The position numbers and the translations under genes are program-made. A model generated the notes under the pieces. That model was given only the letters and a program-made list of their open reading frames with translations, ran no database searches and was not told where the DNA came from. Positions 33,784-37,263 of a stretch of DNA of 37,263 nt are shown here, piece by piece (position 1 is the stretch's first letter; the number at the start of each line of letters is the position of its first letter). This DNA is from Lachnospiraceae bacterium (GTDB lineage: Bacteria; Bacillota; Clostridia; Lachnospirales; Lachnospiraceae): assembly GCA_017525525.1 (NCBI GenBank), contig JAFXSQ010000021.1:1-37263 (forward strand), given 5' to 3'.

Positions 33784-34380
33784 TTATTTCTTCTGGAAGT
33801 AAAGCTTAACTCCACTGCTTGGTTCGGTGAGCGTAATCATCTTCTCCGAAGAGATGTACTCTCCGTCCATGGTCTCGGATCCGTCCTTGAAGGTTATCTT
33901 TGTACCCTTGAAGCTTACCTTTGCGCTTCCGCCACCGGTGTAGCCTAAGGCGTCTGCCTTAAGTGTGGCCTTGCCGAAGGAAATCTTTAAGGACATCTCC
34001 ATGTTCTGACCGGAATAAGAGGCAAGATCTTCCTTGGTAAGTGTCATGCCGGCAGCTTCTGCTTTGACGAACTCGTAGGTTCCGTTGTATCTCCAGCCGA
34101 GTACGAAGAAGCCTACCGCGAATACGGCTGCTGCGATTACTACGATTGCAACTATTGCGGCAATTATTCCGCCTGCGCCTTTCTTTGCCGGCTGAGCAGC
34201 AGATGTCGATGCGCCGTAGGGTGAATTGTAGCCGTAGCTACCGTTCTGACCGCCTCCGAACAATGCATCGTTCACATTGTAGGTCTGTTGAGGCTGTGGT
34301 GTGAGCGGAACCTGTGCTCCGCATGACGAGCAGAATGCTATTCCCTCGGGAACATCTGCTCCGCATGTTGGACAATTCAT
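33784..34380 (-). CDS. Zinc-ribbon, single-helix protein with C-terminal beta domain
   Basis: 198 residues. Zinc ribbon C3, C6, C17, C20, a short Gln/Asn/Gly/Tyr-rich linker (about 25-66), one membrane helix (about 70-94), and an extracellular-looking domain (about 98-198) that opens with NGTYEFVKAEAAGM and ends KLYFQKK. The protein at 35880 has the same order and similar ends (DGKYVVESMMGM, MVFKKK), so they are paralogues. The start is ATG 34380, with AGGAAGG 7 nt upstream; longer in-frame starts would add residues before the ribbon that no paralogue has. The function of the beta domain is unknown. Confidence 0.83.
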   Translation of the reverse strand: MNCPTCGADVPEGIAFCSSCGAQVPLTPQPQQTYNVNDALFGGGQNGSYGYNSPYGASTSAAQPAKKGAGGIIAAIVAIVVIAAAVFAVGFFVLGWRYNGTYEFVKAEAAGMTLTKEDLASYSGQNMEMSLKISFGKATLKADALGYTGGGSAKVSFKGTKITFKDGSETMDGEYISSEKMITLTEPSSGVKLYFQKK

Positions 34381-34512
34381 ATATTGTACCTTCCTCATAA
34401 TTATTAACGCAAAACCTCGCGCGTTTCGAATAATGTAACATAACAGGGTGTAAATGTAAAGAAAAATCAGATGCATAGGTGTGTTCAGACAAGTACCATA
34501 ATCGTCAGTGCA

Positions 34513-34541
34513 TTGACATCATCCGGAACATACTCTATACT
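34513..34541 (+). promoter_or_regulatory. Promoter of the prephenate dehydrogenase gene
   Basis: TTGACA (34513-34518), 17 bp, TATACT (34536-34541), giving a leader of about 80 nt. Confidence 0.75.
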
Positions 34542-34630
34542 TGCTTTTGTGAAAAAGCTGCTAAGTCGTGAACGGCAAACAACAATTAATCGATAAAGCG
34601 GTTTGATGCTATAAAGCCAAGGAGGTTCAT

Positions 34631-35470
34631 ATGATAGTAGGAATAGTCGGGCTTGGTTTGATCGGAGGATCAATTGCCAAGGCGTACAGTGAGAATGACG
34701 AGCATAAGTGTCTGGCCTGGAACAGGAGCAGGGAAACTTTGGAAAAAGCCATATCGGACAAATGTGTCGACGACGAATTGACGGAGAAGAATATCGGCGA
34801 GTGCGATATCATTTTCGTGGCGCTTTACCCCGAAGCGACGATTGAGTATTTGAGGAAGATGGGTCCATATATAGGCAAAAAACCGCTTGTGATCGATTGC
34901 TGCGGAATTAAGGGGCTTGTGTGCAGCGAGTGTTATAAGCTTTCCAAGGAGTTCGGATTTACATTTTTGGGCGGACATCCTATGGCAGGAAGACATTTCT
35001 CAGGATATGATTACAGCACAAAGAACCTGTATCAGGGCGCGTCCATGGTGCTTGTGCCGGAGGACTTAAGCGATACTGCGCTTTTGGAAAGGGCCAAAAA
35101 GCTGCTTGAGCCCCTGAAGTTTGGGAAGTACACTGTGTGTGACGCGAAAAGGCATGACGCCATGATTGCATTTACCTCACAGATGGCGCATGTGGTGTCT
35201 AATGCGTACGTCAAAAGCCCGACCGCGAAGAATCACGACGGATTCTCAGCCGGAAGCTACAAGGACTTAACTCGCGTGGCCTGGCTTAACGAGACCATGT
35301 GGACAGAGCTTTTTCTTGAGAATAAGGAAGCGCTGCTTTTTGAGATAGATTGCTTTATAAAGTCAATGACCGAGTACAGGGACGCTATCGCCTCGGAGGA
35401 TGCAGAGAGGTTGAAGGCTCTCTTGAAGGACGGAAAGGACGCAAAAGCCGCTATAGACGGCGTAAATTAG
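34631..35470 (+). CDS. tyrA: Prephenate dehydrogenase
   Basis: 279 residues. Oxidatively decarboxylates prephenate to 4-hydroxyphenylpyruvate with NAD, the committed step to tyrosine. Rossmann motif GLGLIGGS (7-14), the conserved GGHPMAG with the substrate His, and the helical C-terminal half with FTSQMAHVVSNAY and GSYKDLTRVA. It is shorter than enzymes with a fused ACT domain, so tyrosine feedback through ACT is not expected. AAGGAGG lies 5 nt before the ATG. It stands between a minus-strand zinc-ribbon gene and the acpP-like gene with its own promoter, so it looks monocistronic. A T-box leader with a possible Tyr codon lies 1.2 kb downstream. Confidence 0.93.
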   Translation: MIVGIVGLGLIGGSIAKAYSENDEHKCLAWNRSRETLEKAISDKCVDDELTEKNIGECDIIFVALYPEATIEYLRKMGPYIGKKPLVIDCCGIKGLVCSECYKLSKEFGFTFLGGHPMAGRHFSGYDYSTKNLYQGASMVLVPEDLSDTALLERAKKLLEPLKFGKYTVCDAKRHDAMIAFTSQMAHVVSNAYVKSPTAKNHDGFSAGSYKDLTRVAWLNETMWTELFLENKEALLFEIDCFIKSMTEYRDAIASEDAERLKALLKDGKDAKAAIDGVN

Positions 35471-35497
35471 GGCTTCGCAAAAAGATTATTTATTTTC

Positions 35498-35526
35498 TTG
35501 ACAGTTATAGAACACTGTTGTATAGT
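35498..35526 (+). promoter_or_regulatory. Promoter of the acyl carrier protein gene
   Basis: TTGACA (35498-35503), 17 bp, TATAGT (35521-35526). Confidence 0.75.
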
Positions 35527-35573
35527 GATTGCATTATAAATTCTAAAAAAGCAATAATAAAGGAGATTAAACT

Positions 35574-35807
35574 ATGTTTGAGAAATTACGCGACATTATT
35601 TCCGAGCAGCTTAGTGTAGACGCACAGGACATCGAGCTTGGCACTTCATTCAAGGATGATCTTGGCGCTGATTCACTTGACCTCTATGAGCTTGTTATGG
35701 CTATCGAGGAGGAGTACAATTGTGAGATTCCTTCTGATGATGTGGCTAACATCGCTACTGTTGAGGATGTTATTAAGTACCTTAAGGATAACGGAATCGA
35801 CGAGTAA
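35574..35807 (+). CDS. acpP: Acyl carrier protein
   Basis: 77 residues, the usual size. Carries growing acyl chains on a phosphopantetheine arm attached to Ser34 in the motif LGADSLDLYELVM. The rest is acidic and four-helical, as expected (FEKLRDIISEQL; IATVEDVIKYLKDN). AAAGGAG lies 7 nt before the ATG. No fatty-acid synthesis genes are adjacent, so this may be a standalone housekeeping copy or one serving a special pathway. A terminator follows directly. Confidence 0.94.
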   Translation: MFEKLRDIISEQLSVDAQDIELGTSFKDDLGADSLDLYELVMAIEEEYNCEIPSDDVANIATVEDVIKYLKDNGIDE

Positions 35808-35818
35808 TATACTTATTG

Positions 35819-35846
35819 AAAAGATGGCTGATGAGGCCGTCTTTTT
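35819..35846 (+). terminator. Terminator after acpP
   Basis: AAAAGATGGC (35819-35828) pairs with GCCGTCTTTT (35836-35845), followed by T. One G-U pair. Confidence 0.8.
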
Positions 35847-35879
35847 CGTTAAGAAACTAATTGAGAAGGGGGAGGTAAA

Positions 35880-36644
35880 ATGGTATGTAATGTGTGCGGC
35901 GGTAATCAGCCGGACGGAAGAGAGTTTTGTGAGTTTTGCGGAGCAAAGCTTGCGGCAAATGCGACGCCGACGATGGCCGGTGGCGATGGTGGTTGGAACG
36001 GCGCTCAGCCGGGAGCGCAACCGGGAATGCAGTATGGAGGCCAGCCCGGAGTACAGCCGGGAATGCAGTACGGAGGCCAGCCCGGAGTACAGTCGGGAAT
36101 GCAGTACGGAGGCCAGCCGGGAGTACAGCCGGGAATGCAGTACGGAGGCCAGCCGGGAGTACAGCCGGGAATGCAGTTTGGCGCTCAGTATGGCGTGAAC
36201 CCGGGCATGCAGAACTCAGGCAAATCCGGGAAGAAAACCGGCATTATTATTGCGATTATAGTTGTAGCGGTTATAGCGATAGCTGCGGCTGCAACGCTTT
36301 TATGCATGAAGTTCTTCGGCAAGGGCGGCAACGACGGAAAGTATGTTGTTGAAAGTATGATGGGCATGGATGTTCAGTCACTTCTTGACCTGTATGCGGG
36401 TATGGGTGGAGATAGCGAGAATGTTCCAAAGTCTGCCGAGGATTTGATGTCATTGGAGATAGACGGAAACAAGTTCACGATGTCCTCCAAGATGGATGAA
36501 TCAATGGAGATGAAGGGTGAATGTAAAATCGACGGTGAAAAGATTGAGCTTACTGCAGACGGCGTGACCATAACCGGTACCATAAAAGACGGAAAAATAA
36601 CCATAGAAGAAGGCGGAACGACTATGGTATTCAAAAAGAAGTAG
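35880..36644 (+). CDS. Zinc-ribbon, single-helix protein with 12-residue tandem repeats
   Basis: 254 residues. Zinc ribbon C3, C6, C17, C20, then from about residue 48 four full and one partial copies of PGMQYGGQPGVQ, encoded by 36-bp repeats at 36021-36176. A membrane helix follows (about 121-143, GIIIAIIVVAVIAIAAAATLL), then a C-terminal domain (about 150-254) of beta-type sequence. It is paralogous to the gene at 33784 in order and ends. GGGGGAGG lies just before the ATG. It directly follows the acpP terminator, so its own promoter must be nearby or readthrough is used. Repeat number probably varies among strains. Function unknown. Confidence 0.85.
   Translation: MVCNVCGGNQPDGREFCEFCGAKLAANATPTMAGGDGGWNGAQPGAQPGMQYGGQPGVQPGMQYGGQPGVQSGMQYGGQPGVQPGMQYGGQPGVQPGMQFGAQYGVNPGMQNSGKSGKKTGIIIAIIVVAVIAIAAAATLLCMKFFGKGGNDGKYVVESMMGMDVQSLLDLYAGMGGDSENVPKSAEDLMSLEIDGNKFTMSSKMDESMEMKGECKIDGEKIELTADGVTITGTIKDGKITIEEGGTTMVFKKK
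36021..36176 (+). repeat. 36-bp coding tandem repeats (4.3 copies)
   Basis: Units start at 36021, 36057, 36093, 36129 and 36165 (partial). They differ by one or a few bases and encode PGMQYGGQPGVQ. Confidence 0.95.
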
Positions 36645-36658
36645 CCGGAACATTCTTC

Positions 36659-36687
36659 TTGACAAAAAGTCGAAACAGAAATAGAAT
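36659..36687 (+). promoter_or_regulatory. Promoter of the T-box transcript
   Basis: TTGACA (36659-36664), 17 bp, TAGAAT (36682-36687); start near 36694, just ahead of stem I. Confidence 0.8.
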
Positions 36688-36693
36688 ACACGG

Positions 36694-36974
36694 ATATAGA
36701 ACAAGGCTGTGATGAGAAGAGTACGGCGGGAAGGCCCTTACAGAGAGCGGCGCCAAGGCTGAGAGCGCTGCAAGGATACCCCAGTCGGAAGACCAACTCG
36801 GAGCTGCCGGTGATGAGCCGGCCGTAGGACTACGATACAGTCATGAAAGAGGGCCTGTGTGTAAGGTGTTAGACAAAATGTCTATGCATGTAGTCACGCA
36901 CGGGAAACGGGGTGGAACCGCGATATTATCGTCCCCGGTGTACATGTTTATATTGTATGCCGGGGGCGTTTTTT
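36694..36974 (+). promoter_or_regulatory. T-box leader (tRNA-sensing riboswitch)
   Basis: The leader reads uncharged tRNA and allows transcription of an aminoacyl-tRNA synthetase or amino-acid gene. Stem I base GGCTGT (36705-36710) pairs with ACAGTC (36837-36842), with the GATGAGAAGAG element typical of the specifier loop and upper stem TACGG/CCGTA. The T-box proper is GGTGGAACCGCG (36911-36922). The terminator is CGTCCCCGG (36930-36938) with CCGGGGGCG (36960-36968) and six T. The specifier loop reads GGAC-TAC-GAT, so the codon is probably UAC (Tyr, 36831-36833); GAC (Asp) is an alternative. No regulated gene starts within the window. Confidence 0.92.
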
Positions 36975-37263
36975 ATGCACACGCACGCGTAAGGAAAACA
37001 GTCACTTCGTGACACACGTGCGGCGCAGCAATAAGTGAGACAGGAAATCTTTGATTTCCGTTGTCGAACTTATACATAGTAGCAGAATTCGGCTTTGCCG
37101 CTTCTGCTTGATTTCCGGCAATAAAGCCTGCAAATAAAAAGTCAAGGCTAAATTAAAGAATATTGAAAAATTTTATACAGGTTGAAAAGAAGGTATCAAA
37201 ATAAGACCACCACACCAATGCTGGTCTGAAGAGTATAGCGAATAATTATGATTCTGGAAGAGA
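36975..37263. other. Hairpin-rich non-coding tail after the T-box
   Basis: No gene is seen. Hairpins: GTCAC-TTC-GTGAC (37001-37013), GGAAATC-TTT-GATTTCC (37043-37059), and AGCAGAA with TTCTGCT around CGGC/GCCG (37081-37108). The last 150 bp are AT-rich and contain AGACCA ... TGGTCT. An ATG at 37248 has no ribosome site. Confidence 0.6.

Noticed and set aside
36021-36176. Regular 36-bp repeats that could suggest a CRISPR array
   Set aside because: The units abut with no unique spacers, and they encode a clean 12-residue repeat within a gene.
35936-36352. Open frame overlapping the zinc-ribbon gene in another phase
   Set aside because: It arises from the 36-bp repeats; no ribosome site, and the sequence is Arg/Gly/Ala biased without a motif.
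37248-37263. ATG at 37248 as the start of the T-box-controlled gene
   Set aside because: No ribosome site and only five codons are visible, too little to support a gene.

Overview
The window looks like a chromosomal segment of a Gram-positive anaerobe of the Clostridia, most likely Lachnospiraceae. The evidence is the set of secreted proteins with ChW (clostridial hydrophobic, conserved W) repeats and BspA-type leucine-rich repeats, AGGAGG-type ribosome sites, a T-box leader, an ABC/FtsX exporter beside two-component regulators, and zinc-ribbon membrane proteins. This is inference from gene families; no rRNA is present to name the genus.

Layout. 1-4.5 kb: three tandem relatives of one secreted LRR/ChW protein (a 3' end, a complete gene, a 5'-truncated copy). 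A small block, an XRE regulator with a striking 38-bp palindromic operator plus a membrane protein, is wedged between the second and third. 4.6-7.6 kb: a membrane diguanylate cyclase followed by a membrane-tethered solute-binding protein with no permease. 7.9-12.6 kb: an ABC ATPase/FtsX permease pair, a ChW pseudogene and an orphan response regulator. 12.8-15.5 kb: a DUF4342-like protein and a complete response regulator/histidine kinase pair. 15.6-16.3 kb: a small secreted protein on the minus strand, then 525 bp of non-coding DNA. 16.8-23.4 kb: L-lactate dehydrogenase, an RluA-type pseudouridine synthase, CCA-adding enzyme, a PEGA lipoprotein and phosphoglucomutase. 23.7-28.7 kb, minus strand: a lipoprotein, then DacF-like carboxypeptidase, a degenerate histidine-kinase-like protein and ArgRS. 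28.9-36.6 kb: TrmB, tRNA-Lys(CUU), four zinc-ribbon proteins, a secreted ChW/Ig-like protein, prephenate dehydrogenase and acyl carrier protein. The window ends in a T-box leader whose target gene lies beyond the edge.

Between the genes there is much structured repeat DNA. A foldback element occurs three times (6134-6255, 17830-18004, 31000-31092), each just before a start codon, and two copies show a compensatory base-pair change. A related short motif (AAGATTCTTCG ... AGAATGACAC) is scattered around it. Three 80-bp hairpin units sit in tandem between the convergent pgm and argS genes. A GTCACTTCGTGAC palindrome recurs behind terminators.

The best candidates for something undescribed are the four zinc-ribbon proteins with identical cysteine spacing (C3, C6, C17, C20), the cyclase plus tethered binding-protein pair, the histidine-kinase-like protein lacking its phospho-accepting His, and the covarying foldback element. 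No known defence system, CRISPR array, integrase or transposase was seen.
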